A stretch of 45,462 bases of DNA from Neobacillus niacini (lineage in GTDB: Bacteria > Bacillota > Bacilli > Bacillales > Cytobacillaceae), in contig NZ_BAWM01000046.1 in assembly GCF_000759675.1 (NCBI RefSeq), positions 1 through 45,462 of the forward strand, in the 5' to 3' direction. Positions within the stretch are counted from its first letter, which is position 1. Each line of letters starts with the position of its first letter. Both the position numbers and the translations under genes were made by a program. The notes beneath the pieces are model-generated. The model did no database searches. It saw only the letters and a list, made by a program, of their open reading frames with translations, and was not told the origin of the DNA. Positions 35,544 to 43,464 of this stretch are shown piece by piece.

Positions 35544-36485
35544 GTGTTAAAGAACTGGAAAATTATTTTGGTAATTGGTGCTGTCATTTCTGTTATTGTT
35601 CTAGGTTTTATATCCGTAACACTAGCTGATAAAAAGCCGACTGTGGTCGTTGTGTTAAAAGAAGGAGAATCAGAATATTGGAAAATTATGAAAGCTGGAA
35701 TAGAAAAAGGGTTTAAAGACTTTGACATCGATGGAAAGGTGATTTTTCCTAGTGAATCTACAACGCAAGAACAGGCAGATTTATTAAAGAAGACGTACAA
35801 AGAAAAGCCTGATGTTATCATTGCGGCACCTATCAGTTCATATGTAGGTCCAACAATAGAAACGTTTACGGATATTCCAATTTTGCTAGTAAATAACGAA
35901 ATTCCAATGAAAAACAAAACAGCGTATATCGGAACCAATAATCTTGATTTAGGTAAAAAAGCCGGTGCCTTTTTAGCCTCACAGCTACAACCAGGGAATA
36001 AGATTGCCATTCTCGGAGGAGATTTGTCTAATTCCGTTTTTAGGGAGCGGATCGAGGGTGCAAAAATTTCGTTGCAAAATGCAGGTATCAAAATCGCCTA
36101 TGTAAAAACAGGGATACCAAATGATCCCAAAACGATTCAAAGTGTGATAACAAAGCTTATGCGTGACCAGCCTGATATTAAGGGTGTCGTGACTACACAT
36201 GACAGGATCGCGTTACCGGTAGTCAAGGAGTTAGAGGAACAAGGACTCATGATACCTGTCATTGGGCCGGATGGTCTTACCGAAATGCTTAAGTTAATTG
36301 CAGATGGAACCATTCCTGGTACCATGGCCCAAAACCCTTATGATATGGGATATTTAAGCGTTGAAACAGCCATGAAAGTGATAAATGGAGAAAATGTGGA
36401 AACATTCGTGGACAGTGGTGTAGACATTATCATAAAAGAGAATGCACAAGATAGATTGAATTTTTATAAGAAAATACTGAAGTAA
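35544..36485 (+). CDS. Sugar-type periplasmic binding protein (RbsB-like), membrane-anchored
   Basis: 313 residues. One N-terminal membrane helix (residues 6-28) without a lipobox Cys, then a type I periplasmic-binding fold of the ribose/galactose-binding class. Signs are VVVVLKEGESEYWKIMKAG, an IIAAPIS block, NKTAYIGTNNLDLGKKAG and the C-terminal GTMAQNPYDMGYLSVE. No ABC permease or ATPase genes adjoin it, so it probably acts as a ligand sensor for the kinases upstream, as in LuxP/LuxQ- or ChvE-type systems, rather than in transport. This is inference. The start is GTG 35544, 40 nt after the kinase gene, following GAGGGGGAAGG. Confidence 0.85.
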   Translation: MLKNWKIILVIGAVISVIVLGFISVTLADKKPTVVVVLKEGESEYWKIMKAGIEKGFKDFDIDGKVIFPSESTTQEQADLLKKTYKEKPDVIIAAPISSYVGPTIETFTDIPILLVNNEIPMKNKTAYIGTNNLDLGKKAGAFLASQLQPGNKIAILGGDLSNSVFRERIEGAKISLQNAGIKIAYVKTGIPNDPKTIQSVITKLMRDQPDIKGVVTTHDRIALPVVKELEEQGLMIPVIGPDGLTEMLKLIADGTIPGTMAQNPYDMGYLSVETAMKVINGENVETFVDSGVDIIIKENAQDRLNFYKKILK

Positions 36486-36589
36486 GTACCTAATGGAATT
36501 TTACTAAAAAGTTTTCTTAATTAGAGAATGTAAAAGCCAATGAAATTGAAACAATTAACTAGATAAGTAGAAAGTTTTAAAATTGGAAA

Positions 36590-37189
36590 ATGAGAGCCCG
36601 TGAATTTCAAAAAGAAGAAAGAGCGGTCACTCATAGGGTAGATGAGAGCCCGTAAATAGCTAAAAAAAGGAAGTACGGTCACTCATAGGGTAGATGAGAG
36701 CCCGAGAATAGTTAAAAGAAGGAAGTGCGGTCACTCATAGGGTAGATGAGAGCCCGAGAATAGTTAAAAGAAGGAAGTGCGGTCACTCATAGGGTAGATG
36801 AGAGCCCGAGAATAGTTAAAAGAAGGAAGTGCGGTCACTCATAGGGTAGATGAGAGGCCGTGAATTTCAAAAAGAAGGAAGTGCGGTCACTCATAGGGTA
36901 GATGAGAGCCCGAGAATAGTTAAAATAAAGAAGTGCGGTCACTCATAGGGTAGATGAGAGCCCGAGAATAGCTAAAAGAAGAAAGAACGGTCACTCATAG
37001 GGTAGATGATAGGCCGTGAATTTCAAAAAGAAGAAAGAGCGGTCACTCATAGGGTAGATGAGAGCCCGAGAATAGTTAAAAGAAGGAAGTGCGGTCACTC
37101 ATAAGGTAGATGAGAGCCCGAGAATAGCTAAAAGAAGAAAGAACGGTAACTCATAAGGTAGATAGATGAGGGCCCGTGAATAGCTAAAA
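36590..37189. repeat. 52-bp tandem repeat array, about 11.5 copies
   Basis: Units begin ATGAGAGCCCG at 36590, 36642, 36694, 36746, 36798, 36850, 36902, 36954, 37006, 37058 and 37110; a partial copy (37166) follows a 4-bp insertion. Copies 3-5 are identical. Copies 6-8 and 9-11 repeat the same order of variants (GTGAATTTC type, GAATAGTT type, GAATAGCT type), so a 156-bp block was itself duplicated. Each junction carries CTCAT-agggtag-ATGAG, a small dyad, next to a purine-rich A-tract segment. 52 is not a multiple of three and every frame has stops, so it is not coding. There are no unique spacers, so it is not CRISPR. Confidence 0.97.
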
Positions 37190-37238
37190 GTTTCCCAAAT
37201 TAAATTTTGATCAAGCAAATCACCAGAAAGTAGCAGAA

Positions 37239-37562
37239 ATGATTCGATACAATGTATTGGGTTTTTATAAGGCTCGGATCTACTCACTGAAGATGAACCA
37301 GAAGGATTATGTCTTTATCTTTGCCGCCAGCCAGCAAGAGGCATTCCAATTCTATACCAAAACATTTCGTCAAACCCCATTGAACTGTCACGAATATTCG
37401 CTAGATTTCCAGCTTGCTAGAGGCAATGGCGTGATTTCGTTTCGGGACATGAGGAAGGAATTCATGAGTTTTCCAGCTATAGCGGGGTATTTTAAGAGGG
37501 AGTGGTGGCATCTAAGTGGTAAGGGAGCATATGAATATGACTCTTTAAAAAAAGAACTCTGA
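37239..37562 (+). CDS. Hypothetical protein, 107 aa
   Basis: A small soluble protein with an alpha/beta look: YKARIYSLKMNQKDYVFIFA, ASQQEAFQFYTKTFRQ, then GVISFRDMRKEFMSFPAIAG. This resembles short Bacillaceae proteins of unknown function that pair a KxYVFIFAxS strand with an FRxxRKEF helix. The exact start is uncertain: ATG 37239 has no good ribosome-binding site and sits only 50 nt after the repeat array; TTG 37257 is another choice. A strong terminator overlaps its stop codon. Confidence 0.6.
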   Translation: MIRYNVLGFYKARIYSLKMNQKDYVFIFAASQQEAFQFYTKTFRQTPLNCHEYSLDFQLARGNGVISFRDMRKEFMSFPAIAGYFKREWWHLSGKGAYEYDSLKKEL

Positions 37563-37585
37563 TCTTTAAGTATCAGAGTTCTTTT
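37550..37585. terminator. Strong bidirectional terminator
   Basis: AAAAGAACTCTGAT (37550-37563) pairs exactly with ATCAGAGTTCTTTT (37572-37585). It serves the plus-strand small gene and the convergent glpQ gene. Confidence 0.9.
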
Positions 37586-37594
37586 CGGATTCAA

Positions 37595-38689
37595 TTAGCG
37601 TGATGTATAGCTTTTTGGCAGATCCATTCCATGCTGCCCCATGACCGTACGCAGCCTGTCCGGATAGTCTGTGATGATTCCGTCGACGCCGTCTTCTACA
37701 AGCTTGTGCATGGTAGGCTCATCATCAATTGTCCATGGAATGACCTTCATCCCATACTTGTGGGCTTCCTGAACCATGCTTTTGGTGACGTAAGGCTGGT
37801 AGTTCTCGTCAGTAATTTTTCCGTTCTGAGGAAAACCGTGGACAGGAGAGATGGCGTCCGCTCCGAACGAGTGGGCCGCAGCCACGAGGTCTCCCCCAAA
37901 GTCGTCAATGTCAATTCCACCTAACCACGGTGACGCACCCGCCTGACCTGGCTGCAGGAACTGCGGACCGTTCGTCAGTGCGACGATTGGCAACCGAGGC
38001 TCGACTTCACGCATACGCATAAGCGCGCCCCAGTCGAAACTTTGGATTGATACCCTGTTGAGCATTCCTGCTTCGCGTACCTCGCGGGCAACAATTTGCA
38101 CGAACTCTTCACGGGGAGCGGTCTCATGCGGTGCCCCTGCCTCTACCTTTGTCTCGATGTTCATCCACACCTTATTAGCGTTGTAAAGCTTGACGAGATC
38201 GAAAACCTCACTCAACAACGGCATCCGTGCACCAGGGCTAGGAGTCTGCCCCGGATATTGCGGCAATACCTGCGAACCGCAGTCCAGTGTATGTACTTGG
38301 GCTAGGGTAAGGTCCTTAATGTACTTACCGACGTATGGATATTCGGGGTCACCAGCGAACGCAGGGCCAGTGTCCTTACACTTGGCGCCGGAGATCTTAC
38401 GGTCGTGCGTGATAACTGCTTGATGATCTTCGGTAATCTGCACGTCAAGCTCGAGTGTGCTCACACCCAGTTCAAGGGCATGAGAAAATGATGCAATCGT
38501 GGACTCAACAGTTAGCCCGAGTCCACCGCGGTGTGCCTGCAGATCGAATTCTTTGGGACCAAAGCTCTTCGAGGCAACTGACCAAGAAGGGTTCTCAGCG
38601 GCTGAAGCAGGTTTTACTGACAGTTGACTTGCCGCTGAACATACCATTAGGGCAGCCAAAGTTGCTATAACAAACGTATTCTTTTTCAA
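37595..38689 (-). CDS. glpQ: Secreted glycerophosphodiester phosphodiesterase
   Basis: 364 residues. A Sec signal peptide (KKNTFVIATLAALMVCSAAS, cleavage after ASA) is followed by a GDPD TIM barrel. AHRGGLG and ESTIASF carry the first metal and catalytic His; ELDVQITEDHQAVITHD carries the acidic ligands and second His; there is MNIETK and a terminal GVDGIITDYPD. It releases glycerol-3-phosphate from glycerophosphodiesters; B. subtilis GlpQ also trims poly-glycerol-phosphate teichoic acid from the end. The start is TTG 38689 (AAGGAG 8 nt upstream); GTG 38698 overlaps that site. The body is clearly richer in G+C than its neighbours, suggesting transfer. A candidate PHO box precedes it. Confidence 0.92.
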   Translation of the reverse strand: MKKNTFVIATLAALMVCSAASQLSVKPASAAENPSWSVASKSFGPKEFDLQAHRGGLGLTVESTIASFSHALELGVSTLELDVQITEDHQAVITHDRKISGAKCKDTGPAFAGDPEYPYVGKYIKDLTLAQVHTLDCGSQVLPQYPGQTPSPGARMPLLSEVFDLVKLYNANKVWMNIETKVEAGAPHETAPREEFVQIVAREVREAGMLNRVSIQSFDWGALMRMREVEPRLPIVALTNGPQFLQPGQAGASPWLGGIDIDDFGGDLVAAAHSFGADAISPVHGFPQNGKITDENYQPYVTKSMVQEAHKYGMKVIPWTIDDEPTMHKLVEDGVDGIITDYPDRLRTVMGQHGMDLPKSYTSR

Positions 38690-38727
38690 ATTCTCCACTC
38701 CTTATTAATCTATTACTCTAGTAAGTA

Positions 38728-38755
38728 TATAAGGAAAATGTAAATTCCTTGTTAG
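38728..38755 (-). promoter_or_regulatory. Candidate PHO box of glpQ
   Basis: On the minus strand CTAACA, TTTACA and CTTATA recur at exact 11-nt steps (38755, 38744, 38733), the spacing of PhoP-binding TT(A/C/T)ACA repeats. A TATACT -10-like hexamer overlaps the last repeat. glpQ is a known Pho-regulon gene in B. subtilis. Confidence 0.55.
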
Positions 38756-39060
38756 GCATATGATAAAAAAAAGTAAAGAAAAATAAGAGAATTAACCTAG
38801 TTCCTTTGACATATATAAATCTAGCAAATCAAGAAATCATTCTCTTTCAGTATAGATGATCCAATCTCGCCGCACGTCTTCTACACTCTACTCGACATTC
38901 ATAAGGAGACCGAACGAAACACATAAAACCTACTTTCCATTATAGAATTAGATAATATTTATATAATCATCAACAGATACCGTTTCTATTAAACCAACCA
39001 TGGTTTCAAATTAATCTCTTTCTTTTGTAATACGCTCAACATTCTACAGTAGGTTTTTGT

Positions 39061-39088
39061 CGATAAGTTATTCCTATCGGTTTTTTTG
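39061..39088 (+). terminator. Weak T-tailed hairpin in the glpQ / phosphohydrolase intergenic region
   Basis: CGATA and TATCG flank a 9-nt loop before GTTTTTTT. No plus-strand gene lies upstream (38761-39060 shows no gene), so it may mark a lost gene. Confidence 0.4.
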
Positions 39089-39189
39089 AGGGGAAATTTA
39101 GTGTAATACTTAAAAACTATCAAAATCAGACGAAAACACCCTCCCGAAAATATAGGTCCATTTCCCTGTTTTTCCTATAAATCCATATA

Positions 39190-39226
39190 TTTACATAATT
39201 TACACCGAATCTACACAATCTCTTAA
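39190..39226 (+). promoter_or_regulatory. Candidate PHO box of the secreted phosphohydrolase gene
   Basis: TTTACA (39199), TCTACA (39210) and TCTTAA (39221) lie at 11-nt steps, with one more TTTACA at 39190. A TTTAAT -10-like hexamer lies at 39241. Confidence 0.5.
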
Positions 39227-39286
39227 AAATTACATGCTAGTTTAATAGTGTCCAAATAAATATATGTTACTAGGAGGAGTGTTGTG

Positions 39287-42200
39287 ATGAATTTGCGGAT
39301 TTTATTGATTTGGTCTCTTGGTCTCTCGTTAGTCTTTGGTGCTGTGACCCCTGCATTGGCGGAGCCGGCAGCGAAACATCTTGACCCATCTTCAATCCTT
39401 GATGAGCGGCAGGCTCAATCATCTAAAACGGATGAGCCTCAGACAGTCATTGTAGGCGAAAGGGGTACCACCCTTGTTACAAAAGGGCATTCAGAGCAGA
39501 TTGGTATTGGGGTTGAATTTTCCACATTTGAACGTTTTGATGCCCGCGGCTGGATCAATGGTGAAATGCTGAAGGTGGATTTAAGTAACCCGGCTGTGAC
39601 TTCTGATCTTTTGCATCCAGGAGTGGTGGCAAAGGCGGAGGGATTATCAAAATCAGCTAATCGTAAAGGGGCGATTGCTGGTGTGAATGGCGACTTTTTT
39701 GATATTAATAATACAAATGCTCCGCTTGGTGCAGAAATTGAGAATGGCAAGCTTGTGAAGGGGGCTCAGCCTGGAAGAGAGAAGTCAGCTGGTATTACGA
39801 AAGAAGGTATTGGGCAGCTAGCTTCTGTTCTTTTGGATGGAAGCGTAACCTTTCATGGCAGCAAACATTCGCTTTCAGCCTTAAACCAGAGCTCGATTTC
39901 TGCAAACGGGATTGGTGCCTATACTTCACTCTGGGGAACGGGTTCTAGAACTGGGGTGGCAAATGGAAGCCAATTAGTGCAAGAAGTGATGGTAGAAAAC
40001 GGGAAGGTTGTCGAAGTTGGATCAAGCATTACAAATCGATCGATTTCTGAAAACGCATTGATTCTAATTGGCCGTGAGGCAGGTGCAAACACCTTGGGGC
40101 ACTTAAAGGTAGGAGATGAGGTTTCCATTGAGTATGCTCCAAAGGTAACAAATGTGCAGCCATTTCAATTTGCCATCGGCGGTAATCCGCTTCTTGTAAA
40201 AGAGGATGTGGTTCAATCCGTTGACAATACCGTAACAGCACCTCGGACGGCTGTTGGGTTTTCAGCTGATGGTAAAGAGATGTATTTAGTTGTTGTTGAT
40301 GGTAGACAAACAAGCAGCCGTGGCATGACTCTTTATGAAATGGGAGAGCTTATGAAGGAATTCGGTTCCTCTCATGCTCTTAATCTAGATGGTGGTGGAT
40401 CCACAACATTGGTTGCCCGTACACCTGGTGGAGATCAAGCCGAGATTAAAAATAATCCATCAGATGGAACAGAACGGGCAGTACCGAATGGCATTGGCAT
40501 TTTTACTGCAAAAGGAAATGGCATTCTTTCAGGCTTCAATATGACAACTGAGTCGAAATTAGAGCATTCCGATCGCCTATTCCCAGGATTAACAAGAAAC
40601 TTTTCTGCAACAGGGTTCGATAACGCATATGATCCTGTTCATGCTGGAGATGTAAGCTGGGGAACTCTTCCTGGTGATGTTGGGAAATTTGAAAAGGATG
40701 GAATGTTTCGAGCAGAAAAGCCTGGAGCTGCAAAGGTAGAAGCACAGGCGAAAAATAAAAAAGGCACAGCTTCTATTAGGGTTTTAGCTGAGCTTGAGCA
40801 AATCAAGCCGAGTGTTCCTAGGCTCGGGTTAGCAGAAGGAACAACAGATACCTTTCATATTAATGGCTTTGATAAAAATGGCTATACTGCACCAATTGAA
40901 CCTCAAGACGTAAGCTTACACTATGATCCATCCGTTATTGATGTGCAAAAGAACGCAGACGGTACGTTTTCTGCTATGGCAAAGGCAAGCGAAGGTTCGA
41001 CATTAGTCACAGTAACCGTTAACGATAAAAAGGCTTATCTTCCTGTCACAGTCGGGTTAAAAACAGAGACTGTTTCAGAGATGGAAGCATTGTCTGATTG
41101 GCGCTTTTCCTCTGCTCGTGGTTCCGGAAACATTTCATCGGCAGCTGGAAGAACAAACAACGGAATCAAAGTGGCATTTGACTTTACAAATTCAACCGGA
41201 ACTAGAACAGCCAATCTTCATCCTATACAACCGATTACCCTCCCAGGGGAGCCGCAATCAATTGGCTTATGGGTGAAAGGAAACGGCAAGGGCGAATGGA
41301 TGTCATTTACTACACGAGGTGCTGATGGAAGCTATCATTACCTATATGGCCCATATGTAACATGGACGGGATGGAAAAAAATCGAGATCCCTGTTCCACA
41401 AGGAGTAAAATATCCACTTGAGCTACGAACGATTGGCGCCATTGAGACGAGTAAAGCGAAGCAATACACAGATGAACTTGTCTATGATGACTTGACTGTT
41501 AAAATCAGCCAGTCTATTGAGGTACCAGCTGTTCCGGAAAAAGCAGACCCCCTTGTCATGCAAAATGCGGACATAGGGAAGGATCGCTGGAAGTTCGCTG
41601 TGATGGCTGACAGTCAATTTGTTGCAAGCTCACCAAACAGCCAGCAAGTTCGTCTAGCGAGAGAAAGCTTAAGACAGATCGTTAAAAATAATCCTGAATT
41701 TTTAATAATTGGCGGCGATTTTGTTGATACCGCTTATCCTCAGGACTTTGAGCTGGCAAAGCAAATACTGGAGGAGGAGATTGGCGATAAGTTCCCAATT
41801 TATTACGTCCCTGGTAACCATGAAATCATGGGCACAGGAAACCTAGATAACTTTATGAATACCTTTAAGGAAAACAAATACTTTTTCACCCATAAAGGTA
41901 CACAATTTGCCCTTCTCGATTCTTCAACAGGAAGCTTCCGCACCTCAGATTTTGATCAATTAATAGAGTTTAAAAAGACGTTAGAAAAAGCAGCGACTGA
42001 CCCTGCTATTAAGAATCTCGTTGTCTTCGGTCACCATCCAACAAGAGATCCACTTTCAACGCAAAATAGCCAGCTAAATGATCGAAAGGAAGCAGAATTA
42101 ATTGAATCATGGTTAACAAAATTCAGAGAGGATTCAAGTGGAAAAGGCGCCATTTATCTGTCTGGACATGCCCATACAGTCAATGTTGACCGAGTAGATG

Positions 42201-42706
42201 GTGTTCCTTACATGGTTCTCGGACCAGCTGGAAAAGCTCCTTATGGCCCGGCCAATGACGGTGGCTTCTATGCCTGGACAATGTTTGGCATCGACCCAAC
42301 ATCGATTCCGTCAAAGGCGAATGGACCAGATAAATCCAGTGAGCAAAGCCCAGTACATGATACAGAATGGATTCGAGCAAAAGTAAACCCTCTCCTTGAA
42401 GGGGTTACAATCGATGGGCTAGAATCTATCTCAAGCGGTCAAACAGCAGAAGTCAAAGCAACAGGACACCAAGCGGGAAATCTAAACTTCCCACTCCAAT
42501 ATCCAGCAAGCGTCAATTGGAATGGAAGTGAAAATGTCTTTATCGGAACAGGGGAAGGTTTAACAAAAGCAAAAGCATCGAATAACTATCATGCAGTGTT
42601 TGATACCGCTACAGGACACCTCACAGGATTGCAAAAAGGGGTGATCACCTTAGAGGTAGAATCAAATGATGTCAAAGCAGAGAAAACCATCACGATATCT
42701 GATTAA
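39287..42706 (+). CDS. Secreted phosphodiester glycosidase / metallophosphoesterase
   Basis: 1139 residues. Sec signal peptide (MNLRILLIWSLGLSLVFGAV, cleavage after ALA). A NAGPA/DUF2233 phosphodiester glycosidase domain at about 60-410 has GVNGDFFD, NPLLVKE, RTAVGFS and ALNLDGGGSTT. Ig-like and carbohydrate-binding-like segments follow (about 415-740). A calcineurin-type metallophosphoesterase at about 765-1010 has FAVMADSQF, GGDFVDT, PGNHE, GHHPT and SGHAHTVN. The C-terminus is a small Ig-like domain. The glycosidase cleaves sugar-1-phosphodiesters and the esterase cleaves phosphate esters, fitting attack on teichoic acid or glycan phosphodiesters at the surface. There is no twin-Arg and no sortase motif. 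The start is ATG 39287 with AGGAGG upstream. A PHO box precedes it. Confidence 0.92.
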   Translation: MNLRILLIWSLGLSLVFGAVTPALAEPAAKHLDPSSILDERQAQSSKTDEPQTVIVGERGTTLVTKGHSEQIGIGVEFSTFERFDARGWINGEMLKVDLSNPAVTSDLLHPGVVAKAEGLSKSANRKGAIAGVNGDFFDINNTNAPLGAEIENGKLVKGAQPGREKSAGITKEGIGQLASVLLDGSVTFHGSKHSLSALNQSSISANGIGAYTSLWGTGSRTGVANGSQLVQEVMVENGKVVEVGSSITNRSISENALILIGREAGANTLGHLKVGDEVSIEYAPKVTNVQPFQFAIGGNPLLVKEDVVQSVDNTVTAPRTAVGFSADGKEMYLVVVDGRQTSSRGMTLYEMGELMKEFGSSHALNLDGGGSTTLVARTPGGDQAEIKNNPSDGTERAVPNGIGIFTAKGNGILSGFNMTTESKLEHSDRLFPGLTRNFSATGFDNAYDPVHAGDVSWGTLPGDVGKFEKDGMFRAEKPGAAKVEAQAKNKKGTASIRVLAELEQIKPSVPRLGLAEGTTDTFHINGFDKNGYTAPIEPQDVSLHYDPSVIDVQKNADGTFSAMAKASEGSTLVTVTVNDKKAYLPVTVGLKTETVSEMEALSDWRFSSARGSGNISSAAGRTNNGIKVAFDFTNSTGTRTANLHPIQPITLPGEPQSIGLWVKGNGKGEWMSFTTRGADGSYHYLYGPYVTWTGWKKIEIPVPQGVKYPLELRTIGAIETSKAKQYTDELVYDDLTVKISQSIEVPAVPEKADPLVMQNADIGKDRWKFAVMADSQFVASSPNSQQVRLARESLRQIVKNNPEFLIIGGDFVDTAYPQDFELAKQILEEEIGDKFPIYYVPGNHEIMGTGNLDNFMNTFKENKYFFTHKGTQFALLDSSTGSFRTSDFDQLIEFKKTLEKAATDPAIKNLVVFGHHPTRDPLSTQNSQLNDRKEAELIESWLTKFREDSSGKGAIYLSGHAHTVNVDRVDGVPYMVLGPAGKAPYGPANDGGFYAWTMFGIDPTSIPSKANGPDKSSEQSPVHDTEWIRAKVNPLLEGVTIDGLESISSGQTAEVKATGHQAGNLNFPLQYPASVNWNGSENVFIGTGEGLTKAKASNNYHAVFDTATGHLTGLQKGVITLEVESNDVKAEKTITISD

Positions 42707-42736
42707 TAGAATTGTTAATTGCTAGCATACGAAAAC

Positions 42737-42780
42737 AAAAAGGGAAGTAACTTGCCTTATAAGTGAGTTACTTCCCTTTC
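42737..42780 (+). terminator. Strong terminator of the phosphohydrolase gene
   Basis: AAAGGGAAGTAACT pairs exactly with AGTTACTTCCCTTT around a 12-nt loop. A runs precede it and TCTT follows. Confidence 0.85.
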
Positions 42781-42783
42781 TTA

Positions 42784-42798
42784 TTGCACAATATGTGC
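42784..42798. promoter_or_regulatory. Perfect 15-bp dyad
   Basis: TGCACA-ata-TGTGCA is symmetric and could be a protein-binding site. No regulator can be named, and no promoter overlaps it clearly. Confidence 0.3.
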
Positions 42799-42914
42799 AT
42801 CCAAAAAGCGGTCGTTCGTATCATTGCAGGGATTTGGAACCTTTTCAAACGGATAGTCCTAACTGCCCCTAACAACCTTACCTAAATAAGACTTATTTAC
42901 TAGTTTTGTCCCCA

Positions 42915-42953
42915 TTAACATACATTTTACAATCTCTAAGTTTATGCTTTACA
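42915..42953 (+). promoter_or_regulatory. PHO box upstream of tatA
   Basis: TTAACA (42915), TTTACA (42926), TAAGTT (42937) and TTTACA (42948) lie at exact 11-nt steps, the best PHO box in the window. A -10-like TAAAGT follows at about 42964. In B. subtilis the phoD-tatAd-tatCd operon is PhoP-controlled. A three-codon ORF (ATG 43000, MQR) with a fair ribosome-binding site lies between box and tatA. Confidence 0.65.
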
Positions 42954-43074
42954 TTCATCCATTAAAGTGTAAGTGACAAAACATGGACAGGAGTGGAAAT
43001 GCAACGTTAAAGAAAATACCTCAACTTACTGTTTTCGGGAGCTGAAGCCAATACATTTCAGGAGGTGAAAAAAT

Positions 43075-43275
43075 ATATTAACCAATATTGGAGTACCAGG
43101 ATTAATTTTAATTCTCGTCATTGCTTTAGTCATTTTTGGGCCAAAGAAGTTGCAGGAGATTGGACGTGCATTCGGTCCTACGTTGAAAGAATTCAAAAAT
43201 GCATCCAAAGGGTTAGTTTCTGATGCCGAAGAAGAAAAGGAAGAAGAGAAGAACCAAAAGATGATGGCTTGTTAA
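43075..43275 (+). CDS. tatA: Twin-arginine translocase subunit TatA (TatAd-like), apparent ATA start
   Basis: 66 residues, typical of TatA: short N-terminus, membrane helix ([17 protein letters not shown]), the FGPKKL hinge, amphipathic helix ([19 protein letters not shown]) and acidic tail ([11 protein letters not shown]). It closely follows TatAd-type proteins, which begin M(F/L)SNIG. TatA subunits build the pore for folded twin-arginine substrates. The codon where Met is expected is ATA (43075-43077), 7 nt after a perfect AGGAGGTG. The preceding in-frame codons lead to TGA at 43066, and no other start exists before the helix. It is therefore either initiated at AUA or start-less. No tatC or phoD adjoins it, so it depends on TatC encoded elsewhere. 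Confidence 0.85.
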   Translation: MLTNIGVPGLILILVIALVIFGPKKLQEIGRAFGPTLKEFKNASKGLVSDAEEEKEEEKNQKMMAC

Positions 43276-43365
43276 GTGGAAGTCGTTTTGTCCCTTGGAG
43301 AAAAATAAAATCGTTTCATTTTGTCCCCATCGATGCTAACCATAAATTCAGATGGATTATAAACA

Positions 43366-43412
43366 AGAAAAAGAACATCAGATACGTATAATGTGTCTGG
43401 TGTTCTTTTTCT
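43366..43412 (+). terminator. Rho-independent terminator
   Basis: AAAAAGAACATCAGATAC pairs with GTGTCTGGTGTTCTTTTT (two G-U pairs). The arms end in A and T runs, so it serves tatA and probably also the convergent DUF4822 gene. Confidence 0.85.
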
Positions 43413-43464
43413 TTGGTTTGTATATCACAATGTTGGTTCCCGGCTAATGTAGCTGCAGCTTCTA

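Noticed and set aside
36590..37189. CRISPR array
   Set aside because: The units are contiguous copies without unique spacers, and no cas gene is present.
36590..37189. Coding repeat protein
   Set aside because: The 52-bp period is not a multiple of three and stops occur in all frames.
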